A stretch of DNA of 64,000 nt, from the NCBI RefSeq assembly GCF_000262465.1, contig NZ_CM001489.1:7048540-7112539 (forward strand). The letters are read 5' to 3'. The notes under the pieces are model-generated. The model saw only the letters and a program-made list of their open reading frames with translations, searched no databases and was not told where the DNA came from. The position numbers and the translations under genes were made by a program. Every line of letters starts with the position of its first letter. Position 1 is the stretch's first letter. This document shows positions 27,568-37,200 of this stretch, piece by piece. The DNA is from Frankia sp. QA3. GTDB taxonomy: Bacteria > Actinomycetota > Actinomycetes > Frankiales > Frankiaceae.

Positions 27568-28092
27568 GTGTTGGGCTCGTTCGTCAACTCCGTCGATGAG
27601 CGGGCGTTCGGCTCGCATCGGACGAGTGACGAGCTGACCGGCCCCGCGGCGCTGGCGAGCTGGCTTGTGGCGCACGGCCTGGTCGGCGAAGGGACGACGG
27701 CGAGCGATACTGAGCTCACACTTGCCCTGCGACTACGGGAAGCGCTGCGGTGGGCCGCCGCGGCGAACCGTGGCGACGGCGACTGCGCACCGGACCTCGC
27801 CGACCTGGCGGCGCACCTTCCGCTACGCGCCAGCATGAATCCGGACGGACAGCTCGGCCTCGAGCCGGCGACCGGCACCGCGACGACAGAAGCGCTCGCC
27901 AGGATCGTCGCCGTGGCGATCACCGCGTCCGTCGAGGGAACCTGGCGGCGGGTCAAGATGTGCGCCGCCCCCGATTGCCGGGTGATCTTCTACGACGGCT
28001 CCAAACCGCGTACCGGGCGCTGGTGCTCGATGCAGGCGTGTGGCAATCGGCACAAGACCCGGACGTATCGGCAGCGGATCGGCCCCCGCTGA
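27568..28092 (+). CDS. CGNR zinc-finger (ABATE) protein
   Basis: A 174-residue protein with the ABATE domain (about 3-120; FVNSVDERAF, ALASWLVAHGLV, LREALRWAAA) and a C-terminal CGNR zinc finger with Cys132, Cys137, Cys153 and Cys158, in the order MCAAPDC, WCS, CGNR. Members are stress-linked putative regulators. I chose GTG 27568 with GGAG 6 nt upstream; the longer frame back to 27442 overlaps the hydrolase remnant and does not look like the family. Probably recently inserted, as it abuts a truncated gene. Confidence 0.8.
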   Translation: MLGSFVNSVDERAFGSHRTSDELTGPAALASWLVAHGLVGEGTTASDTELTLALRLREALRWAAAANRGDGDCAPDLADLAAHLPLRASMNPDGQLGLEPATGTATTEALARIVAVAITASVEGTWRRVKMCAAPDCRVIFYDGSKPRTGRWCSMQACGNRHKTRTYRQRIGPR

Positions 28093-28148
28093 AGGGACTC
28101 TGCGCGATCTTGGCATGGCGTCCGTGCCTTTCGGCCCAGCGACCCGCA

Positions 28149-29144
28149 TCATCCACTGCGGCTTCCTGACGGTGCGGCAGGTCGTGCGTGGCGGATGAAC
28201 GGGAGGATTTCGGCGAGCTGTTCGAGCTGGTTGCGGGCGGACCTGAGATCGACGGTGCCGATTCGGCAGACGAGGTGGCGCGCGCCGGCGGCGACGTAGC
28301 GCGCCAGATGCGCGGCCACCTGTGCCGACGGCCCGGTGATCACGGCCTGGATGGCTTCGAGGTCCCGCAGCGCGAGTCCGTAGTTGGCCCGGCTGTAGTC
28401 CTCCAGGGCGCGGCGCCCGCTCTCCACGGTGTCGGCGATCAGCACCGACACGAACAGGGCAGGCGTGATCGTGTCCGGGACGCGGCCCGCGTCGGCGGCT
28501 GCCTGCCGTACCTGAGCCAGACCGCTGCGGTAGTCCGCCGGGTCGGGCGGGTAGGGCAGCCACCCGTCGTAGCGGCGACCGGTGCGGGTGAGCGCCGCGG
28601 GGGCGGCGCCGCCGAGCCAGATCGGTGGGCCACCTGCCCGGCTGGGCGCCGTGGCCGGCGGGATCTCGTCGAAGTGCAGGAGGTCGCCGTGGAAGGAGGT
28701 CGGACCGTCGTCGGTCCACAGGTGGCGCCACAGGGCGACGGTCTCGTCGAGCCGGGTGAACCGGTCGGCCCAGGCAACCTCGGACAGGTCGTGCAGGGGC
28801 CGGCCGAAACGGCCGGGAAAGGCCGCGCCCACGGCTACGGTCAGGCGTCCGCCGGACAGCAGGTCGAGGGAGGCGAGGGTCTGCGCCGCCTGCACGGGCC
28901 GGCGAAGTACCGGCAGAAGCGTCGCCGTGCCGAGAGCGACATGATCGGTGACCGGTGCCATGGCGGCGAGCATGGTCAGCGCCTCGATGCGCGGGCCGAG
29001 CAGCGAGTCGTTGACCCACAACGAGTCGTAGCCGAGGTTCTCGGCCCGGACCGCGAAGTCGACGAGCTCGCGGGGGTCGGTTCCCGCGCCCCACTGGGCT
29101 TTTCCGATCGGTACGAGCACGCCGAGGCGGATGTCATCGTTCAT
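28149..29144 (-). CDS. LLM-class F420/FMN-dependent oxidoreductase
   Basis: A 331-residue luciferase-like TIM-barrel enzyme. Typical segments are RLGVLVPIGK, RAENLGYDSLWVNDSL, LLSGGRLTVAVGAAFPG and PPIWLGGAAPAAL. In actinomycetes this family mostly uses coenzyme F420. Substrate unknown. ATG 29144 is used; an in-frame ATG at 29153 is also possible. Divergent from an XRE-type regulator with an 88-bp spacer, so that regulator probably controls it. Confidence 0.85.
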   Translation of the reverse strand: MNDDIRLGVLVPIGKAQWGAGTDPRELVDFAVRAENLGYDSLWVNDSLLGPRIEALTMLAAMAPVTDHVALGTATLLPVLRRPVQAAQTLASLDLLSGGRLTVAVGAAFPGRFGRPLHDLSEVAWADRFTRLDETVALWRHLWTDDGPTSFHGDLLHFDEIPPATAPSRAGGPPIWLGGAAPAALTRTGRRYDGWLPYPPDPADYRSGLAQVRQAAADAGRVPDTITPALFVSVLIADTVESGRRALEDYSRANYGLALRDLEAIQAVITGPSAQVAAHLARYVAAGARHLVCRIGTVDLRSARNQLEQLAEILPFIRHARPAAPSGSRSG

Positions 29145-29180
29145 GCGCCGCATCGTGGCGGCGGCCGGGGAAGGGCGGCA

Positions 29181-29196
29181 ATTCCCCGGGAGGAAT
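29181..29196. promoter_or_regulatory. inverted repeat between LLM oxidoreductase and XRE regulator
   Basis: ATTCC-N6-GGAAT, a 5-bp perfect inverted repeat with a CCGGGA centre, sits in the 88-bp divergent spacer. It is a plausible operator of the adjacent XRE/MmyB-type protein; no independent support. Confidence 0.35.
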
Positions 29197-29232
29197 GGCC
29201 GGCGGTCGATCCCGGGCGGTACAACGGGGCGC

Positions 29233-30000
29233 GTGGACTTCCCACAGGCTCTGCGCGAGCGTCGGCTCCGCCGGCGGCTCAGCCAGCTCGAACTGGCCGA
29301 GCGCGCGGGGACCACCCAGCGGCACGTCAGTTTTCTGGAGAACGGCCGGTCGGAGCCGGGCCGGGCCATGGTCGTCCGGCTGGCGGAATCCCTCGACCTG
29401 CCGCTGCGGGAGCGCAACGGTCTGCTGCTCGCCGCGGGCTACGCCCCCGCCTACCCGCGGACCTCCCTGGACGACCCGCCACTGGCCCCGGTGCGCGCCG
29501 CGCTGACGCACATCCTGACCGGGCACCAGCCCTACCCGGCGATCGTCGTCGACCGCCACGGCGACCTGGTCGCCGCCAACGACGCGTTCGCTCTCCTCAC
29601 CGACGGCGCGGCGCCAGAACTGCTCGGGCCCGGCGCCAACGTCTACCGCCTCGCGCTGCATCCCGCGGGCCTGGCGCCGCGCATCGTGAACCTCGCCGAA
29701 TGGTCCCGGCACATCCTCGACGGCATTCACGCCGAGATCCTGCGCAATCCCGACGACCGCCTCTCCGATCTCCACGCCGAACTCCGCCGGTACGTGCCGG
29801 ACGGCCCGCTCAGGCCGGATCACCTTGGTTTCGCGGTTCCCCTGCACCTGCGCTCGGCCGACGGGGAACTACGGCTCATCAGCACGATCACCACGTTCGC
29901 CACCGCCGTCGACGTCACCGTCGCCGAACTGAAGCTCGAAGCCTTCCTCCCCGCCGACCAGCCCACCGCCGCCCTCCTGCGCCGCTCGGCACCCCGGTAG
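29233..30000 (+). CDS. XRE-family regulator with MmyB-like ligand domain
   Basis: A 255-residue regulator. The HTH_31-type domain (about 4-62) has LRERRLRRRLSQLELAERAG and HVSFLENGRSEPGR. The C-terminal part (about 90-245) matches the MmyB-like ligand-binding domain (PF17765): PAIVVDRHGDLVAANDAF, NLAEWSRHILDGI, LGFAVPLHLR and LRLISTITTFATAVDVT. Such proteins often regulate a neighbouring oxidoreductase; here the LLM enzyme is divergent. Start GTG 29233. Ligand unknown. Confidence 0.88.
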   Translation: MDFPQALRERRLRRRLSQLELAERAGTTQRHVSFLENGRSEPGRAMVVRLAESLDLPLRERNGLLLAAGYAPAYPRTSLDDPPLAPVRAALTHILTGHQPYPAIVVDRHGDLVAANDAFALLTDGAAPELLGPGANVYRLALHPAGLAPRIVNLAEWSRHILDGIHAEILRNPDDRLSDLHAELRRYVPDGPLRPDHLGFAVPLHLRSADGELRLISTITTFATAVDVTVAELKLEAFLPADQPTAALLRRSAPR

Positions 30001-30138
30001 CGGTGGGCAAACTCCTGGTTGCCGTGGCCCACTTCTCCAGGGAGACGCCCCCCTCGATGAGGAACAGGCCGGGATCCGTGTCCTGTCTGACGCGCCGGAT
30101 CTATCCGGGTGGCGAGTCCGATGGACGGTGGGGGGCCG

Positions 30139-30788
30139 ATGGGTGTTTCTCGAGCTGCGGAGCGGCTGTACACGGAGATTGGCACTGGCTGGTCCAACCG
30201 CGGTCCACTGCAATCACGCGTCGGTATGCGGGAGGAGCGATTCGCCGAGGCCGTGGAGGAGCTTGTCGCGGCCGGGCTGGTGCTTCTGGAGGGGCGGCTT
30301 CTTCGCCGCGTGACGGCCGGCAGCGCCCAGGATCGGCTGAAGATATCCGCCGACGCCAGGCAGATCTTCGACTGGCTTCCGCCCGATGGCAGCACCATCG
30401 GTGGTCTGCGGCTGCGCAGTCTGGTCAGGCTCGGCAATGACCGGTATCGGTCAGCCGTGGACGAGCTCAAGGCCGCCGGTCTCGTTCGACTCGGGCGGGG
30501 GCGAGGCGGCACGGTCGCCCGTGTGGACGAGACGGTCCAAGGGCCGGACGCCGAGGTTTCTGAACCGTCGGTGAATGACGTGAGCCTCACCCCGGCGGGC
30601 CCTGGACAGCTGGTCCGCCGAGAGTCCGAGCTCTACCAGCCGTTCGTCGACTGGTAGTCGACTGGTACCGGAGCGATCTCGATACGAGAATGCTCGCGTT
30701 CGGTCATGTGCGCGAGACCGCGACCGCGCGGGGCCGGGCCCGTTCCAGTGGCCAGTGGTCGCGACCGGACGTGGTCGCGAGAAGCTGA
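30139..30788 (+). pseudogene. winged-helix/nuclease-like gene broken by 11-bp duplication
   Basis: The open frame 30139-30657 (172 residues) has two winged-helix-like units: GVSRAAERLYTEIG...FAEAVEELVAAGLVLLE and ADARQIFDWLPPDGSTIGGL...VDELKAAGLVRLGRG. It then runs into ESELYQPFVDW and a stop. The stop is made by an 11-bp tandem duplication (30646-30667). Removing one copy restores the frame, which reads on as WYRSDLDTRMLAFGHVRE, then RSSGQWSRPDVVARS and a stop at 30788. WSRPDVV resembles the start of a restriction-like nuclease core, which is itself cut short. So this is a twice-damaged wHTH-nuclease gene. The duplication is directly visible; the nuclease identity is tentative. Confidence 0.6.
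30646..30667. repeat. 11-bp perfect tandem duplication
   Basis: GTCGACTGGTA occurs at 30646-30656 and again at 30657-30667 with no gap. It introduces a TAG and shifts the frame of the winged-helix gene. Confidence 0.95.
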
Positions 30789-30911
30789 TGAAGGAATATC
30801 AGCGGGCGATCGGGCGCCGCTAAACAGCAGGGCGGCGCGGGTGCTACCCCGGCCAGGTCCGCCGCCGGCCTGGCGGACCTGGCCGGGCCTGGACCGGCCT
30901 GGGTGTGCGCG

Positions 30912-31652
30912 CTATTCTCCGCCGGCGGAGAACTCCGCCTGGGGGGCGAGTTTGTTTCCAATCCCCGACTTCGGCTGTACCTTGGCGAGGACCTCGTTCC
31001 ACCACCCGATGAACGTGAGGTCGTGGAAACCCTCGCCGGGCAGGTCGTCGTGCGGGTCGAACGATTTCACGGCCGGTGTCGTGGTCTGCAGGCCATACCA
31101 CTGGTCGACCACGAAGCAGCCGCGACCCCAGGTCCGAAAATCGGTGGGGGAGCTGTCGGCCGGCCGGTTCACGACGGTGAACAGGTGCTTGTCCTCGTGT
31201 AGCCCCACGATGCCGTAGAGCTCGACCCTGGTGCCCGCGGGCAGCAGCGGCGCGTACACCTTCAGCTCCGGCCGCTTGAAGGTGGTCGCGACGAGCGCTC
31301 CGTTCACTGCCCACGCGAAGTCGTTGCACACGCCGTAGAAGAACTGGTCTTTCGGGTTCTTCTCGAACTTGGCCAGGCCCTCGGCGAGGTACCTGGCTCG
31401 GGCGTTGCCACCGGGGGCGATCGACGCCGGCAGGTACTGGCAGGTGTCCATCGCCGGCGGCTTGAGGCTTTTCCAGCCGGGCGCCTTCAACTGCTCCCGG
31501 GTCCGCCGATGGCCCTCCGGTGCCTTCTCCAACACCGCCGGGAAGGCGTTCTGGATATAACTGTTGGCCCCCAGCACCGAAATTTTTATCGCCTCGTTCA
31601 CCCGCCGTATGGTCTCCGGCCAGCTGAACTGCTCCAGATTCGTCTCCGCCAT
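30912..31652 (-). CDS. hypothetical protein
   Basis: A 246-residue protein I do not recognise. It starts MAETNLEQFSWPETIRRVNE (ATG 31652) and has a helical N-terminus, then an alpha/beta-like part with YGVCNDFAWAVNGALVAT, VELYGIVGLHEDKHLFTVVN and VDQWYGLQTTTPAV. The NDFAW Cys region, a His in GLHEDKH and the later VDQWYG recall the Cys-His-Asp order of papain or transglutaminase folds, but this is weak. No signal peptide or membrane helix. It stands alone on the minus strand; base composition is slightly less extreme than its neighbours. Confidence 0.65.
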   Translation of the reverse strand: MAETNLEQFSWPETIRRVNEAIKISVLGANSYIQNAFPAVLEKAPEGHRRTREQLKAPGWKSLKPPAMDTCQYLPASIAPGGNARARYLAEGLAKFEKNPKDQFFYGVCNDFAWAVNGALVATTFKRPELKVYAPLLPAGTRVELYGIVGLHEDKHLFTVVNRPADSSPTDFRTWGRGCFVVDQWYGLQTTTPAVKSFDPHDDLPGEGFHDLTFIGWWNEVLAKVQPKSGIGNKLAPQAEFSAGGE

Positions 31653-32225
31653 GTCAGCCCCCAAGGTCCCCGCCGTCGTCCGGGAGCCGAAACTAGCAGC
31701 CGCTGCCATCGCGGCGGCCGGTTTCGGCGAACCGGTCCAAAGAGGCGCCAGATTCTCGGCCGCGCCCCAGGGCGGCGAGGCGTGGCTGGGGCGTCGCCCT
31801 GAGGGAGGGCCCGGCGGTACCCGTGTTGACAGGGGCTGGTTTCCCCGACCGGTGGACGCCCGGAGCCGGTGAGCTCGGCCGGTCCGCAGACGGCGTGGGG
31901 CGCGTACGTCACCGACGCCGAGGGTCACGTCCGGTGGCGTGGTGCCTGGTTCCGCTTTCCGACCGGCGGGAAGGCTGCTCCAGGGCCGGGATGCCCTCGT
32001 GGGCCCACCGAGGGGAGGCCGGGTGGAGGCTGGTAGGCGCAGAGCCACCTTCCGGTCGGCGCCGGCGGCCAGGCCCCGACGAGGGTCGCGTACGCGGACG
32101 GGCCGGCGTACCGTGATCGCTCTCCTGCGGCCCGGTGGCGTTGGATCACTGTCGGCGGAGTGGCTGCCGAGATCACTGCCGCCCCTGGGCCGTACCGTCC
32201 GCGCTTGGAAAGGTCTGATGCGGTT
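31653..32225. other. intergenic region with a small coding-like patch
   Basis: A 573-bp divergent spacer. A 55-codon plus-strand frame (GTG 31869 to stop 32036) reads TAWGAYVTDAEGHVRWRGAW, which looks like real protein but is too short for a known family and may be a relic. Otherwise I see no gene; the start regions of both flanking genes lie here. Confidence 0.35.
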
Positions 32226-33068
32226 ATGCGTGTCCGTTCGCCGGAATTCGACTTCACCGACGTCTCGCCGCGCTGGGGATCGAACCTGGAGGCCGTCCAT
32301 CTCGTCAACGCGCAGGGCATGATCCCGGCCTACATCGAACCGTTCCTCATCAAGGTCATGCGCCGCGCGGCCGAGGAGCTGGATCCGCTGGCCGACGCCG
32401 AGCTGCTGCGCGACATCGACCTGTTCAACCGCCAGGAAGGCCAGCACTACCGGCTGCACCGGGCGTTCAACGCGATGGTCCGCGACGGCGGCTACCCGGA
32501 CATGGCCGACCACGAGGCCGTCTTCGAACAGGACTACGAGCACTTCCTGCGGACCAGGTCGCTGCGCTGGCTGCTCGCCTACTGCGAGGGCTTCGAGAGC
32601 ATCGGCTCCACCGGCGCCGAGCTGTGGGTCGACGGCCAGATGGAGACCGAACTCGGCGCCGCGCCGTCGCCCGCGGTCGAGCTGTGGAAATGGCATCTGG
32701 CCGAGGAGTACGAACACCGGACCGTCGTGAACCGCGTCTACCACCGTCTCTACGGCCGACCCCGGCTGTTCGCGTGGCTGTACCGGGCCCACGGCATCAT
32801 CACCGCTTCCCGGCACCTGAACCGGCGCACCGCCGCGTTACGGAGGTACCTGCTGGACGTGGACCGGCGCGGGATGACGGACGAGCAGCGCCGACTGTCC
32901 GAGGAGCGGGAGTCGGCCACGGCCAGGAAACTCGGCGCCGCGAACCTCCGCCGGCTCGTCCGCACCTTCTCGCCGTTCTACGACCCGGCGAGAACGCCCC
33001 CGCCCGCGGGCCTGCAGGCCACCCTAAACCGCTATCCCGTGCCCGCCGGACGGTCGAAAAGCGCGTGA
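32226..33068 (+). CDS. predicted metal-dependent hydrolase (PF10118)
   Basis: A 280-residue all-helical protein of the COG3687/PF10118 family, annotated as predicted metal-dependent hydrolases. The signature RSPEFDFTDVSPRW is at the N-terminus. A possible metal site comes from NRQEGQHYRLH (Glu71, His74) and the later WKWHLAEEYEHRTV (His and Glu). The fold resembles ferritin-like or diiron helical bundles, so oxygen chemistry is as likely as hydrolysis. ATG 32226 is preceded by GGAAAGG at about 11 nt. Convergent with an IclR gene. Confidence 0.8.
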   Translation: MRVRSPEFDFTDVSPRWGSNLEAVHLVNAQGMIPAYIEPFLIKVMRRAAEELDPLADAELLRDIDLFNRQEGQHYRLHRAFNAMVRDGGYPDMADHEAVFEQDYEHFLRTRSLRWLLAYCEGFESIGSTGAELWVDGQMETELGAAPSPAVELWKWHLAEEYEHRTVVNRVYHRLYGRPRLFAWLYRAHGIITASRHLNRRTAALRRYLLDVDRRGMTDEQRRLSEERESATARKLGAANLRRLVRTFSPFYDPARTPPPAGLQATLNRYPVPAGRSKSA

Positions 33069-33085
33069 TCGGCGAAGCCGCCGCG

Positions 33086-33898
33086 TCAGTGGGCGCAGCG
33101 TCGATCCTGGACTGGCAGCGGTGGTTCCGGCAGGTGGCGGCTGATCGCCACGGCGCTACGACGAACGGTGTCCGGCAGCCCGCGAGGAAGGGAACCGGCC
33201 GACACCCGGGCGGCGAGAGCCGCCACCACCCGACCGTCGGACGCCCGCACCGGCACGGCGACGCAGCACATCCCGTTGATCACTTCGTGTCGGTCGAAGG
33301 CGATGCCATGCTGGCGGATCGCGGCCCGGCGCCGGCGCCATTCGTGATCCGAAAATCCCGCCGGCGGGCCCAGGTCCGGAAGCTCGGCGAGGAGGATCTG
33401 CCCGGCCGCCGTGGCCAACGGCAACGCGGTCGGCTCGGGGAACACCAGGCCGCGGGTCACACTCTCGGTCAGCACGGTCAACGCCTCCCCGTCGCGGAGT
33501 ACCGACAGGGACACGTCCGCTCCGGAGGCGACGGCCAGCGCATGACAGGGCTTCCTCCCCGCAATGAGCAACCACCGGAAAGGCCGTACCGGACTCGCCA
33601 GCCGTCGCAGACCGCTACCGATGCGATACGTGACACCCTTCTGTTCGACGATCCCGAGAGCGGCGAGCTGCGTGAGCAGGCGGTGCGCCGTAGCCTTGGG
33701 GAGGTCGGCCAGGCGGGCCAGTTGAGAAAGCCCGGCGTTTTCCACCCCGGACAGCGCCTCCAGAAGTTTGAAGGCACCTTCCAGAACAGTCCGGCCCGAG
33801 CTGTCGGGCCGCGGCCCGGCGAGACCATTTCTCGTGGCCATCTGTCGGGGCGAGCCGACCGGATCCGGAGAACGTGAGGATGGTGAAGAGTGGAACAC
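33086..33898 (-). CDS. IclR-family regulator
   Basis: A 270-residue regulator with a winged HTH (about 33-95; VLEGAFKLLEALSG, LSQLARLADLPKATAHRLL, TYRIGSGLRR) and an effector domain (about 105-260; LPLATAAGQILLAELP, HGIAFDRHEVINGMCCVAVPV). GTG 33898 has GAGGAG 8 nt upstream; an in-frame ATG at 33841 would remove 19 residues and lacks a good ribosome-binding site. Target unknown: it is convergent with the PF10118 gene and divergent from the SARP regulator. Confidence 0.88.
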   Translation of the reverse strand: MFHSSPSSRSPDPVGSPRQMATRNGLAGPRPDSSGRTVLEGAFKLLEALSGVENAGLSQLARLADLPKATAHRLLTQLAALGIVEQKGVTYRIGSGLRRLASPVRPFRWLLIAGRKPCHALAVASGADVSLSVLRDGEALTVLTESVTRGLVFPEPTALPLATAAGQILLAELPDLGPPAGFSDHEWRRRRAAIRQHGIAFDRHEVINGMCCVAVPVRASDGRVVAALAARVSAGSLPRGLPDTVRRSAVAISRHLPEPPLPVQDRRCAH

Positions 33899-34210
33899 CG
33901 GGGGGTCTCCTCGGGCTAATACTTTCTTTCGGACTCAGGAAATGGCTGGGTGAATGCGCCGCTCGGTGGCGTGCCGCGGGTGTCGATCCGCGTGCCGTTT
34001 CCTGGCAACCTCCCACAGGCGGGTAGTGCGGAACGTTGCCACAATGTTGTCGCCCTGGTCAGGGGCTGTGCGGGGCGTCGGGATCCTCGCGCTGGCGGTC
34101 TCGTCCCACGGGCGGAGGTGGCTGCCGATCTGCTCGGTTCGAATCAGCGCTGGTTATGCTGATCGGAGCGGGATCGCGGCAGGTTGTGATCTGATTCGGG
34201 GCAGAACACT
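33899..34210. promoter_or_regulatory. divergent spacer with imperfect palindrome, IclR / SARP
   Basis: A 312-bp spacer holding both promoters. AACGTTG-N3-CAATGTT (34032-34048, one mismatch in 7 bp arms) is a candidate operator. TATGCT at 34155-34160 could be a -10 for the SARP gene, and GGGGCAG lies 6 nt before its GTG. No gene is visible in the spacer. Confidence 0.35.
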
Positions 34211-37200
34211 GTGGACATCCGACTGCTTGGTCCGGTACAGCTCCTGAGATCGGGGCTGGTCGTCGACGTGGGACGGCCGCAGCGCTGTCTGGTGCTCGCG
34301 GCGTTGGCGGCCGATGCGGGCAGGCCCGTATCCACCGAGACGTTGATCCAGCGGGTGTGGGGCGACGACGGGCCCGATCACGCCCGCCGCAGCCTGCACG
34401 CTCATGTCAGTCGGCTTCGCCGGCTGCTCGAACGGCACTCGGACGAGCAGCGCACGGTGCGGATCGTGCGCCGGGTCGAGGGCTACGTCCTTGATCTCGA
34501 TAGCCAGCAGGTTGATCTCATCCGCATGCGCGGGCTGCTGGAACAGGCCAGGGCCGCGGCTGGTGACGACGCACGGCTGCCCCTGCTCCGCGAGGCCGTG
34601 CGGCTCTGGCGTGGCGAACCGCTGGCAGGGCTGGCGTCGTCGTGGGTCGACCGGATCCGGCAAAGCTGCTGGGAGGAACGCAGGGACGTGGTCGTGGCCT
34701 GGGCGTCCGCCGAACTGAGCGCGGGGAACGCGCCGGCCGTGATCGAGCCGCTCCGGGAGCTCGCCTATGACGATCTCCACCACCAGCGTCTGGTCACCGT
34801 ACTGATGCGAGGCCTGTACGCGACCGGCAGGTCACGCGAGGCTCAGGCTCTGTACCAGTCGGCGTACGACCAGATCGTCAAGAACGAGGGCCTGGAGCTC
34901 GACCCCGAGATGATGCGGGTACAGGTCGGGATCCTCCGTGGCGATCTCGACGTGCAGGCTCCGCAGCACCGCGCGCCCACCACGTCGCGAGGACAGGCGC
35001 CGAGCACGCCGCTGATGGTGGGCAACCTTCCTCCGCGAGCGGACAGCTTTCAGGATCGCGCCGAATTCAGGAAACTGCACGGCGCCACCGGGCCAGGGCA
35101 GACCACAGTGCTCACCCAGGTGGTCGCCGGCCTGGGCGGGGTCGGCAAGACACAGCTGGCGGCCGAGTTCGCCCGCCAGCTGTGGGACGCCGGAGAACTG
35201 GACCTGATGCTCTGGGTGTCGGCGCTCAGCCGCGACTCGGTGGTATCCGACTATGTGCAGGCGGGAACAGAGCTCGTGCGGGCGGGAACAGATCTCGCGC
35301 TCGGGCCGGAGAACGAGGCGCCGGAACGCACCGCAGCCCGGTTGCTCACGTGGCTGGCAAGAACTCGGCGGCGTTGGCTGATCGTCCTGGACGACCTGGC
35401 GGGACCAGCCGACATCCGCGACCTGTGGCCCCCGGATCGACCCAACGGGCGCACCGTCGTCACCACCCGGCGACGCGACGCCGATCTCCTCGCCGGCCGG
35501 AATCTCGTCGAACTCGACGTGTTCACCGTGGCTGAGGCAGTCGAGTACCTTTACCGGAAGTTTCGGGACCACCCGCATCTGGCCGACACCGAGGAGGCGG
35601 TCCGTGGTGTCGTGACCGATCTGGGTGGGCTGCCGCTGGCGCTCGGCCATGCCGCCGCCTACATGATCGACCTGGATCTGCCCTGCAGCCTCTACCGAGG
35701 GCGGTTCGCCGACCGCCGACGGCGGCTGACGGAGCTGTTTCCGACGCTGGACACCGTCTATGACGGGTATTCCCACACCGTCGCCACGACCTGGGCCCTG
35801 TCCATCGAGGCCGCGAACCGGCTACCTCCCGTCGGGCTCGCCCGGCCACTGCTGGAGATCGTCAGCTCGCTGAACCCCAACGGTATCCCGGACGGGGTGC
35901 TGACGAAGGCACCGACCGCGCAGAGGTACCTCGCCGGGCGAGTGCCCAGGCAACCTACCGCGGACGACATCCACGACGGGCTGCGTGGCCTGCACCGCTT
36001 CCACCTGGTGACGCATCAGTCGGGCATGATCCGGGTCCATGCGCTCGTGCAACGAGCCGTGCGGGAGGATCTCGGTGAGGTCCGGTCAACCGAGGTCGCC
36101 CGGACGTCCGCCGACGCTCTGCTGGAGATCTGGCCGCCCGACGACAACAACGAGGACAGGGGTCAGCTCCTACGGGCCAATGCGATGGCCCTCCAGGACA
36201 ACTGGGCGGCCGCGATCTGGAATCCGGACCACGGCATACACAAAATCATGATGCGGACCATCGAAAGCCTCGGAACGGCAGTGCAACTCGAGGAGGCGAT
36301 ACGGCTGTGTCGACAGCTCAGCCAGCAGGCCGTCGAGTACTTCGGGCCGCGCCACCCCGACACCCTGATCCTGCGCGACCAGCTCGCCATGTGGCTGGGT
36401 GACGCGGGGCAGACGCAGGAGGCGATCACCAGCCTCGGATCGCTGATTCCGGATATGGTCGCCGTCTTCGGCCGCGATCATCCGACGACCACCGCCGCTC
36501 GGCGCAATCTCGGTTATCAGTGGGGTCAGGCAGGCTATCCGGCGCAGGCCGTGGCCGAGCTGACGACGGTGCTGGCCGACCAGGTGCGCGTGCTCGGTCC
36601 CGAGCACCCGGCGGTGCTCACCATCGGCAGCCAACTTGTGTACTGGCGATCGAAGACCGGAGACACCGCCGGCGCGGTGGCCGAGCTCGAATCCCTGGTA
36701 CAGCTCGCGACGAGGATTCACGGCCCCGAACATCGGGACACCTTCGACCTGCGCGGCCTGCTGGCCACCATCCGCGCGCAGACCGTCGGCTACGCCCAGT
36801 CGGTCCTGGAGATGCAGCAGGTCCTCGATGACATGCTGCGGGTGCTCGGTCCGCAACACCGCGACGTGTCGGTTCTGCGCAACAACCTGGCGATGCATCA
36901 GTGGAAGGCCGGCGACGGGGTCGCGGCCGCCGCCGTCCTCCAGGACCTGGTCACCGAGCGCATGAAGTCCCACGGCCTTTACCACCGCGACACCGTCGCC
37001 ACCCGCCACGGTCTCAGCCAGGTGCTCGTCGACCTCGAGGACTTCGCCGGAGCCGCCGCGGAACTCGACGAGGTGATCAAGGGAATGTCCCAGCTGGCCG
37101 GGCCGAGGCATCCCGACACGCTCCACCGGCGCTACGAGCTCGCCTGCGTGTACGAACGGATGGGTCGCCAGCACCAGGCGGCCGAGGACCTCCAGGCCGT

